64,000 bases of DNA from Mixophyes australis (Eukaryota > Chordata > Amphibia > Anura > Limnodynastidae). The DNA lies in assembly GCA_036250195.1 (NCBI GenBank), contig JAVHZZ010000002.1, positions 362,493,624 to 362,557,623 of the forward strand, in the 5' to 3' direction. The translations under genes and the position numbers were made by a program. Every line of letters starts with the position of its first letter. Within the stretch, counting starts at the first letter, position 1. The notes beneath the pieces were generated by a model that saw nothing but the letters and a program-made list of their open reading frames with translations, had not been told where the DNA came from and made no database searches. Positions 34,111-46,429 of this stretch are shown in pieces.

Positions 34111-36005
34111 CTAACATGCATCTGAATTGCTAATTTAATTGTATTTTATTATCTATCATCATAATGTTAGCATTTGCAAAAATTATTACAAAAGTCTAAT
34201 GTCTAAAAGTCTAATGCTAAAAAAAAATTACTCACTCACACCATTTGAGTTCTTTGGAGGCAATCTCCATTGATCTATTATGTTTCACTGCCTGCAGTGT
34301 TTTTCTCACTGAGAAATGATCTGTAGGAGTGATCTAAACTTGTTGCTTCACCCCCTCTCTTTAGGGTTTTGCAGCCTCTGATTGATTATAATGCACAGAT
34401 TGGCATAAAACAAGCACCAATCAAAGTAATTTGGGTGTGTGCATTTTAACCAATGGGAGGCTGCAAAACCTGATCAATGGACAATGCATTACTAAGTCTC
34501 GAGGAGCTGCAAATATGAATTTGGTCCCTTACATTGACCCATGCTTGAGACTCATTGTATGTCTCCTGTTGCCTTGCGACCCCCCTTGCACACCCCAGAA
34601 AGGAGCCGATCCTTGTCTGTCCGTTAATCTAATGCTCGTGTGCTCTGTAAGCAAAGAACCTGCTTGTAAAGCATATGAGCAGCTACAAATGGAGTGGGGA
34701 GAGGAAGTGCCGCTACATCATACCAGCATATACTGTCCCACTTCCAGCACTGTCAACATCAACTTGGTACGGGCTTTGGGAAGAGCCCTAGTGCATTCAT
34801 TTATATGCGGACAGCTTCCCCTAGGGATCTCATCACTGTGCTGAACAGGCTGGGACTGTGTCACATTATGGCAGTGGTCCTAACACTGCTGGTTTCCCTG
34901 TTATATCATAACTAGCAAAGCCTGTCAAAATCTGATGCTTGTTGTGGCTTTTGCTGATTAATACCCAGTTCTTGGATCCTCGATTGTTTGAAAATATCCA
35001 AAATGATACAAAAAATGCACATTTCTAATGCTAGTATGTTGAGATTCAAACTCACTCAAGAAAATACACTAAATTTGAATATGTTAAATATTTAGGGTTA
35101 CACGAGAGGTCCTCTACTCAGATAAGGCAATATCAAGCTTGGATCGAGTTTGCTGATTAACTGAAATTAGTGGACACAGTATTCACAAAAGTACTTCACC
35201 AATTGGGAACCTCTGTCTTCCTTTACACACAGACTAAGATCTGACAAAGTAGCTGGTTACAGAAGGTCATCACCTTGTTTCAAAGAGGAAGTGAAGAATA
35301 AATCTGTATGTTTTATTATGTTTTATCATGTTATGACTTAATATGAACTTTGTGACTGCAGTTAAATAAACTGTAAAACTTGATACTGATCTTCAGTGTA
35401 CATTATCAATGCACCTATTGTATCTCATTTTACCTATTATATAATGTATCCGGATGCCTTTGTATGCTGACCTGCCGTCTTTCCTACAAACTATCTCCTG
35501 ATGTTTCCAGGAATAGATGGACTTTTGGTTCGAGACAAAGACATTACCTTTGGACTATCTATATCACCCAGACAAACTGTTATAATTTTATCTAATATAT
35601 GTGTTTATGAAATCATCTATATATTACTACACTATTTATGATTGCTCTCAGTCTATATTTTTCTGTCTACAAGGGGACCAACAGTAATACAGATAAACCT
35701 TGCATTAATCTCATATGCTCTATGCAGCCACTTATTACATTTATAGTGCACAACAGTTACTGCTAATTTGCCACAACATTGGGCGCCCCTATTCAGATTC
35801 TAATACCTGATGAATGACAATTGCACAAAAAGACCGTTAACACATTCAATATCATAAAGGACTTTTATATTGCTGTACTTACACTGATCTTTGTTTCTTT
35901 TTATTGTTTTTTTATTGTTGTATTTACATTGAACATTTTTTTATTTTTCCATAATACATTGTTTGCAGATTAACACCAGTTTTACCTTACTTTATTTGAC
36001 ATACA
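34111..36005. other. No recognisable feature
   Basis: About 1.9 kb of unique sequence. A few 60-140 aa frames overlap each other without motifs. Nothing supportable. Confidence 0.45.
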
Positions 36006-36355
36006 CTCATATATTTGCTTATTTTCTTTTAGTGGTTTTCCTTAAAACTGGTCTTCGCCCAAGTGCTACTCAAGCCCATTAAACCAAAGAAAAGGAGGCC
36101 AGGAAGCTAGAGAACCAGCACCTTCTGCTGACACCACTACCAGAAAACTATAACTTTAGCTTTCCGGACCTGGTGGGTGATTTCAGCAGTCATTACCTGC
36201 TTGCAAATCTGGGACAGACGAGAGACTTCCCCACTGCTTTTGCTAGTAATGACAATTCACGTAATGTTGCAGCACTGTCTATAACAGAAGTGGATGTGTC
36301 AGTGGCTGCAGATCCTGTCCATGCCCTGTTGTCCAACAGAGATTACGCTGTCTGA
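36006..36355 (+). other. Exon-like open segment, function unknown
   Basis: A strong acceptor-like tract ('tttgcttattttcttttag', ending near 36032) precedes a segment whose frame 36173-36355 is open for 60 aa before a stop. It continues an open upstream stretch (about 36083-36172) reading LENQHLLLTPLPENYNFSF. Composition is balanced compared with the AT-rich neighbours. It could be a last exon, a pseudogene scrap or chance; I do not recognise the protein. Confidence 0.2.
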
Positions 36356-36357
36356 GC

Positions 36358-38085
36358 TAGCCTGATTGGGGGTGCTCCTGCAGTTTTGTTTTTTTTAGGA
36401 CAAATTATGAATGAAAGTAGGTGCCCATCCCTTTCTAGAAAATAGTAGATAGTCAAGTACAGAAACTTCATACTGATCAAATACTTTGTATTATTAATAA
36501 ACGTGTACAGTGCATAGATGGAGGTGGACTAACCTCTAGGACTACAAGAGAATGGCCGCCACTCATAAACAGGGACAGCTGTTATTCATTTAATATGAAT
36601 TAATGACCCCCATCATTATTTGCATCACTGCTGTCAACTTTCAACAGGGCTGGTGCTCAGTGCTTCTGCAGTCAGAGGTGCATTATCACATGGGCATGCT
36701 GTGCAGTTGTCCGGGGGCCCCATGAGCACAGAGCCCCCCCCCCCCCCTTCCCATGGCATGCTATATATCTTATTTTTATGGTGTGGATAAACCATTGGTG
36801 GGTTGGAGTGGGTGCGAGTGGAAAATTAATTACCAGGGAGAGGAAGGGAAATATGGGAGGGTGGGAAATTAATTAGAGGGGAGATTTGTTTATTCAGTCC
36901 CACTATACCACACATGCAGGACTTTGTCCCAACAGCAGGGACAGTTGGGAGGTATGTTCCCCCCCTTTCCCCGTTGCGCTGCTCAGGATGCAGGATAGAA
37001 CAAATGGCAAGTCAAACATAACATTACAAGGGAGCATGTGGAGCCGGATGGAGGAGGATTACCATTTGTGCAAGTCATGCCCCTTCAATGGGCTGACCAC
37101 AGCTTCTTAACATTCAAACATTTGGAACCCCCCCCCCCCCCCCCCTCTTGAAATCCTGCATTTGCACCTGTGGTTCTCAATTACTTAAGCTATTGTCACT
37201 TGAATCGTGTAACTTGTCTCTGTATTGTCTCAGCAAGTCAAACCAACAGCATCAGACTTAGTGCATTATCTGTCCCAGCATGCATGCTAGTACTCTGTCT
37301 CCTCTCAGCTCTGCATGTTGCTCATTGAGACCCAATGCCACCCTTTAGCATCTCAGCTCAGCTTGTCTCTTGACTCAAGCCCCAGAATTCAGTGCTAGAA
37401 GGGAATGGAACAGAACAATCGGGAGGAACTCCAGCTCAAACTCATGATACCTGTAACTCTTGGGTATCAGTTTACTGCTTGCTATATTTGTATGTGGTTG
37501 GAAACATTTGTAGAGATTGTGTTGGTGGTTCCAAGAACACAGATCCTGTAACTACTCTGTAATGTCACTGTCTACGCTGTATAAAGAATAGTACAGATGT
37601 CACAAAAGAAAACAGCACATTGGCCAAGTGACTAATGAAATGTCATTGGCTCAACATAAATTCATGTACAGACCAAAACATTGCACAACCTGGAAGATTG
37701 AGACACTGGTGAATATTTTCTTCACTTGGAATTTCCATAGCTTTGTAAATGAATTGAAAGCGAAACAAACTTAACATTGGGTGTTTCTCTAAGTAGAATT
37801 GTGTCATTAGTAAAACATCAGCCTCCAGACAGTCTTATTTATTTATTGATTTTATTTCTGTAAGAAACCAAGTTGTAAGAGGCAATTATGTTTTGGCAAT
37901 GAACTGATTTGCCAACTGTATACTACTAGTGAAATATATAGACACTTGAAATTTGACAGCATTTTTCTAAATAATGCAGATGAATTTGTGAAATATTACA
38001 GAGACGTAAAGGTGTGCAGTTTACAACTAAATTGTACTCATTATTCCATATAAAGATATACATCTCGCTGACATTAATATTACAA
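36358..38085. other. No recognisable gene; two poly-C tracts
   Basis: Unique sequence with C runs at about 36734-36747 and 37128-37145. No supported coding region. Confidence 0.45.
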
Positions 38086-38641
38086 CAAATACAAAAGTGG
38101 AAGCTGCTCAAATCAATTTATAGGCCATAACAGGTGCTTGAAAGGGTGGGGTTATCCTGCAAGGAAACTACACACAACATTTTTTCCCCCAGCACACTGC
38201 AATAGCCAGCAACAGATCTGCCATTTCTACTGTAGATAAAAATGCAAAAGTCTTTGTTGCACACATTTGCAAATGTATGTTTAAGCCATCCGCCACGCCA
38301 AGGCGCTTTTGCTAATAGGATGGTCCTACTCTAAACAATGAGAGTCCCATATATTTGGGCCATACATATGTGTTTTTAAATTGAGAGCCAACTTACCAAA
38401 GAGGTACCCCAGAAGCCTCCAAACAGCAATTCAGTGCCAGTACCCCCTCTCAGCTACTGACACCAACATGCCTCTCAGACAAATACAAAAGTGGAAGCTG
38501 CTCAAATCAATTTATAGGCCATAACAGGTGCTTGAAAGGGTGGGGTTATCCTGCAAGGAACATACACACAACATTTTTTCCCCCAGCACACTGCAATAGC
38601 CAGCAACAGATCTGCCATTTCTACTGTAGATAAAAATGCAA
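38086..38641. repeat. Local duplication, ~162-bp copies 393 bp apart
   Basis: 38086-38247 recurs at 38479-38641 almost unchanged (shared 'caaaagtggaagctgctcaa' and 'gccatttctactgtagataa'; one small difference is 'aaactacac' against 'aacatacac'). The 231 bases between are single copy. Confidence 0.93.
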
Positions 38642-39885
38642 TATTAGAACACAATATTATTCCATTCCCCTGAAGTCATACAGTATTATCCATACTAACA
38701 TGACCAGCACCTTATTTCATCTCAAGTGTCTCTTAATAGGTGGATGTAAGCATCATACATTGAGAATTAGATAATAAGTGGGTGGTAATAATTCTGTTTC
38801 TTATCCTGTTCCTGTTTTGTAAAAAAGTTTCAAAAGGAAGAAGAAAAAAGAAGTGACATTAGTTGGTGCACTATAGTCTTATTAAATAGTTAAATAAATT
38901 GTATTAGGAATACCCCCTATTTAAATAAAACTTAATCTTTATTAAATCCTGCTAAAATAGTCTTGTATGTGTTAAAAACAGCGAAATATATAAAATGTAA
39001 GGTGAATTAAACTGTGAGTTAAAAGGCTGTATGTGTTTTCCCTTATTTCCTATAATGCATCACTTAGGATTTGAGATTCTAAGATTGATATATAAGGAAC
39101 CAATAATGATATCCTTGATGTTCTGATTGTAATATCCTTCAGTTCATACTCGTATGGACCCAATGTTACAAGGTACTAGGATATTCCATTCTATAATTCT
39201 TTCTTGTGAATTAGAGATTATCGCTACCTCCCTAAATCTTTAACAGGGAATACATCCGCTTAATATTATGCGGTTCCCTGTATTTGCTAGATGAGGTGGT
39301 GAATTGCTAACTACCTATAAATTGCAAATTCTTGGGATTTCGGCAAGTGGTAACAGTTCATTATCGATCAACCAGAGTCTCAGTATAGGTGTAAAATGTT
39401 CAAATAGGCTAGTTCTACAAAAGAGGAGAAACACATAAAGCAAATGCCGACGTGCATTTCACTGCATTCTGCTTTTTTTAGCCAACCCTGCTTTTTATCT
39501 GAGCAGGATTTTTAAATTCTCAACAACCAATAGGAAAATTGGATGTGAACAACCCTGATTGGTAATACAATTAACCTCTGTTTGATCAAATTGTGCTAGT
39601 CGTAGCAAATCTATATATGATATAGATGTTTATAACATATATGATTATCTTCTGAGGAATATATAAAATTTATTTTGAGCATTATTTCTCTATTATAAGC
39701 TCTTAATGATTTTTTTATATTAATCTGTGAGAATGTGTGTTCGGCTCCATTACATAACTAATCCATTGTCTTGTTACATTTATTAAAATTGCTGAACCAA
39801 TAATAAATCTGCTAAAAACAAAAATAAATAATCAATAAGCAGAAAACAGACATAAATAAAGGCGCATTGGTAATGGTCAATCAAC
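38642..39885. other. No recognisable feature
   Basis: AT-rich unique sequence with no supported gene. Confidence 0.45.
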
Positions 39886-39889
39886 ACTC

Positions 39890-40310
39890 TGTTGATTGAC
39901 ATGGGCTTTGTACAATCAGAGACTGACCGCTGTCTATAGCACAAAATTATAGATGGAAAGCTGTTCATTGTTGCATATGTGGATGACTTGTTGCTTGCAG
40001 GTCAGAAAACCCACATAGACAGTATAAAAAGTCTGTAAGGAGAAAACACATCACATCACCTTTTGGGAATGAGAATTTCACAAAATCTGAATGCTGGGAC
40101 TGTCACCGTAGACCAAGAGAGGCTATACTTCTTAAGTATGGGATAACCGATATCAAACAAGTAAATTCTCCTGTTGATAAAAGTACAAAATTAAAAGTCA
40201 CCAACAAGTGAATCTGAAATAGAACAGATGAAAGAAATCCCCTATCAGAATGCAGTTGGAAATTTAATGTATGCATGTGTTGGACCTCATCCTGACAGTA
40301 ATAATATTGG
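39890..40310 (+). pseudogene. Ty1/copia reverse transcriptase fragment
   Basis: Translation with breaks gives DMGFVQSETDRCL, then KLFIVAYVDDLLLAG (the YVDD active site), FWE/LGMRISQ-like text, GTVTVDQERLY, and PYQNAVGNLMYAC. This order is that of copia-type reverse transcriptase running towards RNase H. Stops and frameshifts occur near 40035, 40140 and 40205. Both ends are cut: nothing copia-like precedes 39890, and it changes abruptly to retroviral integrase by about 40325. Confidence 0.8.
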
Positions 40311-40324
40311 TACAATCATTTTTT

Positions 40325-40960
40325 TACAGTTATGGTATACCTTTTGGGATATCCTCAGAACAGGGTACACACTTTACAGGACTTGTGTTTAAGAAAATGT
40401 GTGAATTACTGGGAGTCAAACAACAGTTACACACAATTTTTCAACTGCATTCCAGTGGAAAGGTAGAAAGGTATAATAGAACAACTAAAAATAAACGTTC
40501 AAAGATATGTAAATAAGCTGCTTTATTATGACCAGAAGCCTTACCACTAGTTTTACATTCTATCAGAACAACACCTAGAGCACCTCTGCATATTTCTCCA
40601 TATGAGGTGTTATTTGGAATACTGTCTAATGTTGTTACTGCTCTCGCAGTATTATTTGATTTCACTTAGTAATCAACTGAAGAATATCCAAGCAGCTGTG
40701 ATTGGAACACAACCGTTTTCTGTGGATGGTGCCTGTCATAATCATCATGATGATGATGATAAAGTAATGGTCCAAAGCTTTCTAAGATCGGCTTCTCTGA
40801 TTGACTGGTGGGAAGGACCATATCATGTGCTTCCGACAACCCCAATTGCTGTCAAAAAAAAGGAGCAAACTATGTAGATCCACACCTTTCATTGTAATAA
40901 GTTAAAGCCTTCTGAAACAGCACAGTCAAAAGATATTCTTCAAAACACTATAATTTCACC
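40325..40960 (+). pseudogene. ERV integrase C-terminal half, broken
   Basis: Fragments correspond in order to the integrase on the minus strand at 62450-63721. They include SSEQGTHFTGLVF (the middle catalytic Asp replaced by Glu), SSGKVERYN with the catalytic Glu, a TPRAP/HISPYEVLFG-like piece, and WWEGPYHVL, the GPY/F module at the integrase C-terminus. Stops and frameshifts separate them. The segment ends just before an LTR at 41014 of the same orientation, without a recognisable env between. It may be the tail of an older, deleted provirus. Confidence 0.78.
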
Positions 40961-41013
40961 AGAATTCAAGTAATCATCACGTACGGAGTAGCTGGACTTT
41001 TTGCCATTGCTCT

Positions 41014-41845
41014 TGTCAAATTCAAATAATTGGATGTAGTAGTTTCAAATTAATATCCATCAATCTGATTGTCTTTGTCTGAAAATATGCGAATAGCATG
41101 CTACGACGTGCTAGGCTGTATTTAACCACAACACATGCGAACACTTCTACACACATGTACACCTACACATTCACTTGTAAATAGTTCACCTTAAAATAGT
41201 TTCAACACACCATCGTTTATAACCAAAGTTAAGTTTATAGTTAAATATAATAATGTTAAATGCACTTTAGTGAGATCTAAGGTTCAGGATACAGGGAACA
41301 TATCATGTTTTGTATCATTCTAATCCCCTATTTATCCACAGAGATCCGTTCCTATCAGCCAAGAGATCGCACCTTGCGTAAGCGAGTTATGGATGATAGG
41401 GAATTAATGATTAGAATGGTATTGTGTGTGTAATGTAAATAGACCAGTTTGAACTAGCTTTTTGGTGGGAAAATACATATGCAGCTGTTGGAGAGCTGAC
41501 CCCCACCCTTGGCGGGCATCGTTTGAACTGACCTATGTCCTGCATTATACCAGACTGACCTGGAGCCGGAGCCAATGGAAACATGCCAAATCATCTCTAC
41601 TGTTTTCAATGTAACACCAACTGTTTATAAACTGAGCTCTGTGACTAGCATACAGTCTACTTGACCACAGACTTCAGGATTGAATGACTGTATGCTGGAG
41701 ACAGAGCACCTGCGTATGTAATTGACTGTACTTATTTATTTTATTTTTACTCTGCTAATTTTTGCTATTAAATCGCATTGTGAGTTGAAACCACATTATT
41801 CGAATTGGACAATTTTCCTTGAAGTTTGACTTGACGGACATAACA
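41014..41845 (+). repeat. ERV LTR (5' LTR of ERV-A), 832 bp
   Basis: Starts TGTCAAATTC and ends ATAACA, directly before a primer site. The first ~360 bp match 46062-46418 with scattered differences. TATAAA at 41626-41631 is a plausible promoter, placing the start of transcription near 41655. The LTR family also appears at 63722. The bodies share 'acgctac(a/g)(a/g)cgt', a small palindrome, about 100 bp from the start. Confidence 0.88.
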
Positions 41846-41848
41846 ATT

Positions 41849-41866
41849 TGGGGGCTCATCCGGGAG
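41849..41866 (+). other. Retroviral primer-binding site, tRNA-Pro type
   Basis: TGGGGGCTCATCCGGGAG lies three bases after the LTR. The proline-tRNA site of gamma-type retroviruses is TGGGGGCTCGTCCGGGAT (family knowledge), so 16 of 18 bases agree. A splice-donor-like 'atgggtaagaa' follows at about 41938. Confidence 0.85.
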
Positions 41867-42689
41867 ACCACGCTAACAGAAGATTCACAAAGCCTACGGA
41901 TTTTGGTTCCTCAACAAAGGGTGGAAATGCATCATATATGGGTAAGAACACAATGTGTTCGAGGCCCGTTTATCATTCTGTGTTGTAAAACCGAATGTCT
42001 GTTTTTGTGTAATCCAAGGAGCGCTGATTAGAACCTAGCGACAAGAAAGAAAAACTGTTTTTTTGTATTGTCACTGTGTGATTTAATGTGATTTATGTTG
42101 CATAGCGTGTGCGTACTTCCTGTATTGTTGCCACGTGTTTAATCAATCGCTTTGACAGATAGTCCTGCTGTATTTCTAGTGAAATTAATTGATAAGCTCT
42201 CAAGCAGCAAGTAAATGATATTCCAACAGTCATAATAATACTGTGGCACTTACCACTGCAGTGACTCTGACAAACCTGGACTAAGACCTAAAAAAATGGG
42301 CACTGTGAAGAAGAAGAAATGATGTTCTTTAGTGCATTATTTGGACCAGAACCTGACATGAGACTATGTTTTTTTTCATTTGTAAAGCTTTAGCATTTGC
42401 CATATATGGACAGTGTGCCTTGATGTTTTGTCATCTACAGGAGGAGCTGACAATAAGGTGAATAGTGAAAGTGATGTCACTGGTAATGGAAATCATACTA
42501 GTTTACTGATAAGAGGAAAACAATCTAGTGAAAGACATCAAGGGATGCCCCTGGTGATAAAATGCATTTGTCAATATTGTGAACATCTATCTGAAAAAAA
42601 GATGTATAAAATGGTGTGAGGATGATCCATCTCGTTTTCAGAAACAACACCTAATTGATACCATATGTTGATAGGATGTGTTGCTAAAA
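41867..42689 (+). other. ERV-A leader region, gag and pol missing
   Basis: Between the primer site and the first env-like text there are only ~820 bases with a candidate splice donor and a 68-aa frame at 42413. No gag, protease or reverse transcriptase motif was found. The provirus is deleted for them, or descends from a spliced env-type RNA (inference). Confidence 0.55.
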
Positions 42690-43760
42690 TTACAAACTGT
42701 TGGTTATGTACACACACAACTCAAAGGGAGGAAAACCTGGTACTTGTTCCTGTGCCCTTGCAGTTAAATGAAATAAGTTAACTTTTGGCAGGTACATAAA
42801 TAAAGCTTTTAACACTACCCAGACTCCTTATATGTAGGTATTGAGATACGTTGAACAAGCACCAATATGTTTCAATGCATTAACTAAAGACAAAATTTAT
42901 GAAACAAAGGTTTGGGGAACTGACTTCAAATTTAATCTGACAAAGGTCATGGTAGGAAAGGTTTACCCTAAAAGGTGTAAGATCTTGTTTACCCCAGACA
43001 GAAGGAAAAATCAATATTACCCTTGGGTTATTTTTATCACTGAATACTCAACTCTGTATGAGCAAACAAATGGCCACAACCTGGTAAGATGCAAAGTATC
43101 TAACCATTGGGTACATAACATATGTACATATGATGCACTAATGAAGGGGTGATACTAAATATGGTACCAATCCTATCCAAGGTATAAATAATAACTATCA
43201 TTTCATTAGCGATTTGGGGATCTTGATTGATAACACAACAGAGATATATGGTGAACATTTTTCAAATATTAGCAAAGAGTCACACGCTATAAAGGTAAAA
43301 TTAATCCAACACAGATTTCTTATGGATTATTGGCTGCTGTCACAGGAGGTTATTGCATGACCATAGAAACTATTAGTGGGACTAAGTGCTGAACTTATTT
43401 GCTTAATGATACTGATTCTGAAGAAGTGATTGGGCACTAAATGGCATAGATTGCAGAATTAAAAATAAGCCCTAATAAAGCGACAGTAAGGGTAAATACA
43501 GAGGATGGAAAGGATTGACTAGGCAATGCATTTTCATGGTAAGATCCAACTACTTGGTATTTAGGTATAGGGAATTGTCTGAGGAATTGTTTTTTGCTAC
43601 TGTAGGAAGGTTCCTGATAATGTCAGTGTAATTTTGCTCCTAATATGGATTTTGGTTAAATGTGTGCCTAAGATATACACATGTTTTGCAAAATGTTTGA
43701 AGGGACTGAATAAGGAAAAGAACCTAAAATAAGAAATGGTGATTATCACACCGGAGCAGG
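42690..43760 (+). pseudogene. ERV-A env-like pseudogene 1 (surface and transmembrane remnants)
   Basis: A CWLCTHT segment near 42696 resembles the start of class I retroviral surface subunits. An open stretch at 42841-43152 continues the surface part. A transmembrane-subunit piece follows at 43200-43400 (IQHRFLMDYWLL), then a hydrophobic anchor-like stretch near 43620-43680. Multiple stops and frameshifts make it non-functional. It is assigned by resemblance to env at 60098-61600 and to env-like 2. Confidence 0.6.
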
Positions 43761-43799
43761 AGGAAATGTTGGATGATAGATTACATTGATTATCCATAT

Positions 43800-44240
43800 T
43801 ATATAGAAATTATATCTGGCACGTGGCAATGTCTACATTTTAGGGTCTTCCTAATGTCCAATACAGAGAGTATTAGCAATTATCCTGTCCCAGCTGCATC
43901 TACCCTCACCTCTGTCGATTTGTGCAAGTAATATGTAGTATGTTGCTGGTAAGCAACAGAGAGAGGCTTAATATGGATAAGCAATACAATTACATACTGG
44001 AATTTGAATAAAAGTGTGCTTGTTTAGGGATAGAAAAAGTTAATATGGTATTTCTTATTTGTCTTTTTAGTTGGAAATAAGACCATGACATTTTAAATGT
44101 GCTGAAGTATGTGAATTAATATGTGTTACATTTTATCTTCTAAAATAGATATTATAGTTTCCTCCTAGCCTTGACAATATGTAATGATCATTGTTCTAAC
44201 TATTCATTAGAAAGTGCTTTACATGCAAAGAAGGTTAAGC
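43800..44240 (+). other. Post-env region of ERV-A shared with ERV-B
   Basis: 'tccaatacag', 'cagctgcatctaccct', 'gcaacagagagaggc' and 'taatatggata' occur here in the same order as on the minus strand at about 60030-59800 in ERV-B. The homology lies downstream of env in both. No clear reading frame was seen. Confidence 0.6.
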
Positions 44241-44544
44241 TTTGCCTTTAGATAAGAAAAAAGATAAGAAACTTGTTTTACTTGTTTCCTGAATGTCTGT
44301 TTCTTCATGCTTCTTTAAGGATGAGTACATGTCTATAAAAGATGCCAACATTGCATTTGTTATCAGCTTTGCATTATCTTTTGAAACTGCAAGCTCCCAT
44401 GCACGTGTGAAATATAACTGACTTTGAAAAGACTTTATTGTTTCCATATCATTTCCATATCACTTCTGTTTTCATTTTGCTGGATTAAATTTTGCAACTT
44501 TTTGCTACTTTTGTGTTGCTGGTTACCTAGTGTGGTTACACATA

Positions 44545-44720
44545 CCTGGTTAGCAGCAGATCCTGTAAGTTCCCAGGTGGGGTCTACATGGCTCGGACTT
44601 GTTTTTCCAGTAGATGCTCGATTGGATTGAGATATAGGGAATTTGGAGGCCAAGTCAACACTTTGCACTCTTTGTCATGTTCCTCAAACCATTCCTGAAC
44701 AATTTTTGCACTGTGGCCAG
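44545..44720 (-). pseudogene. Tc1/mariner transposase C-terminal fragment
   Basis: The minus strand reads WFEEHDKECKVL then WPPNSLYLNPIEHLLE, the terminal part of a Tc1 transposase where PDLNPIE carries the catalytic Glu. It is inserted in, or adjacent to, the ERV-A env remains. It belongs to a different Tc1 subfamily from 22190 and 23265. The rest of the element is missing. Confidence 0.75.
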
Positions 44721-44959
44721 AGTATTCCCTGCCATCCAATGTGTGGTGAGAGCAAGGTGTTGAGTTATTGCTAAGATAGAGGTTACACACAATCTTTGAA
44801 CAGTCTTTGTTGTGTCTCAATATCTCACATGTAAAGAGACTGAAGAATTGGGAAGCTGACCTACATGATCACGCAATAGCTCGTCACATCAGTATTGATG
44901 GAAGACTCTCAAGATCACCAATAACCAGGAATAGTGATGGACATCATAGACGAGGACAT

Positions 44960-46032
44960 ATTAACAAACATTGAAGAGTAATCATTGGGAAAGTTCCTCT
45001 AGGTTATTGTCAAAATGTTATCCATGATGAAACTTGTCTTGAACAGATGGAGACAATAGGCATGGGTAGTTTCGTCAAAACTTTATGTAATATTATCAAT
45101 GATAGTACTGTACCTTATGTCCTCCCAGATTATGTGTATTATTTTTGTGGTAGAAAGGCTTATTCCTGGTTAACTTAGAGTTCCAAGGGTTTATGTTTTC
45201 TAGGTAAATTGGTTCCAGAAGTTATGACCCTTACACATGATAAACTGATTGATATCCATAGAACTACATCACATCCATACGTACACACACAGTGTGAACA
45301 TTGTGGGAAAAGAAATATGACTCCTGGTGAAGAACATGTAGCTACAAAGTTAATTAGTGAAACCACTGGTTTCTAAATTATGGTTGCATTAGATCCCACC
45401 AGGATCGCACAGGGAACTTTAAATTTTAGGTATATTCAAGACCTGGCTAAATTGATAGGCAATATCACCGAGATGTATGATGACACTTTCAGGTATACGG
45501 GTAAGGAGCTGTAGGCTTATAAAAAGGAGTTAGTGCAACATAGACTGGTGTTAAATTATCTCACATCTATTACTGGTGGATATTGTGTGACATTGGCCAT
45601 CCAATTGTTGTCAAATGTGGCACATACATTACCAATAATATTGATGACCCCAAAGAAGTTATTGACTGGAAAATGGATGAAATCTTACAATTAAAATGGG
45701 AATTTCAGAAGAACCACAATTCTTCACTGTAAAAGATAGGAGAAAAGATAGCAGGATGATTCTCGTGGTTGAATCCTGCAAAATGGTTCTCAGGTCTGGG
45801 GAAGTAGGTACAGGAAATGGTTGTTAGTATATTTAAGCTCCTTATTCTTATACTTGGTGTCATCTTAGTAATTGGCTTATGTGTCAGATGTGTCCCTACT
45901 GTGTTGAAGTGTGTAAAATGTTCTACTGAAGTAAACACTGAAAATGAGACTGTAATGATGATGAGAAGTACAGGTATCAAAGTTAGCGAAGAACTGCATT
46001 ATAATCCTGAAATCGAAAGCATAATTAGGTGA
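44960..46032 (+). pseudogene. ERV-A env-like pseudogene 2
   Basis: Readable pieces include PYVLPDYVYYFCGRKAYSW near 45113 (matching CGNKAYSW in ERV-B env), RYIQDLAKLIGNITEMYDD near 45431, and HRLVLNYLTSITGGYC near 45540, the region before the transmembrane anchor. A 71-aa open tail (45817-46032) opens with a hydrophobic anchor and a Cys-rich juxtamembrane. Stops interrupt it near 45175, 45375, 45512 and 45700. It is followed 29 bases later by a purine tract and the 3' LTR. It repeats the domain content of env-like 1, so the provirus holds two env-like remnants. Confidence 0.72.
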
Positions 46033-46061
46033 TAATTTTGTGCACTATCAAAGGGTGGAGC

Positions 46062-46418
46062 TGTCGAAGTCAAATAATTGGATGCAGTCGTTTCAAATTA
46101 ATATCCATCAATACTGTTGTCTTTGTCTGAAAGTATGCGAATAGCACGCTACAGCGTGGAAGGGCGTATTTAACCACAACACATGCGAGCACTTCTACAC
46201 ACATGTACACTTACACATTCACTTGTAAATAGTTCACCTTAAAATAGTTCCATCACACACTCGTTTATAACCAAATTTATTAGAGTTTATAGTTAAATAT
46301 AATAATGTTAAATGCACTTTAGTGAGATCTAAGGTTCAGAATACAGGGAACATATCATGTTTGGTGTCATTCTAATCCCCTATTTATCCTCAGAGACCCA
46401 TTCCTATCGGCCAAGATT
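46062..46418 (+). repeat. ERV-A 3' LTR, truncated by a Penelope-like element
   Basis: Preceded by the purine tract 'aaagggtggag', it starts TGTCGAAGTCAAATAATTGG and matches the first part of 41014-41845. It breaks off at 'ggccaag' (46418), where PLE coding text begins. The remainder of the LTR was not found after the PLE. Confidence 0.85.
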
Positions 46419-46429
46419 CTCTGCAGTAT

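Noticed and set aside
34431..34844. 137-aa open frame
   Set aside because: No motif, no splice context, and overlapping open frames.
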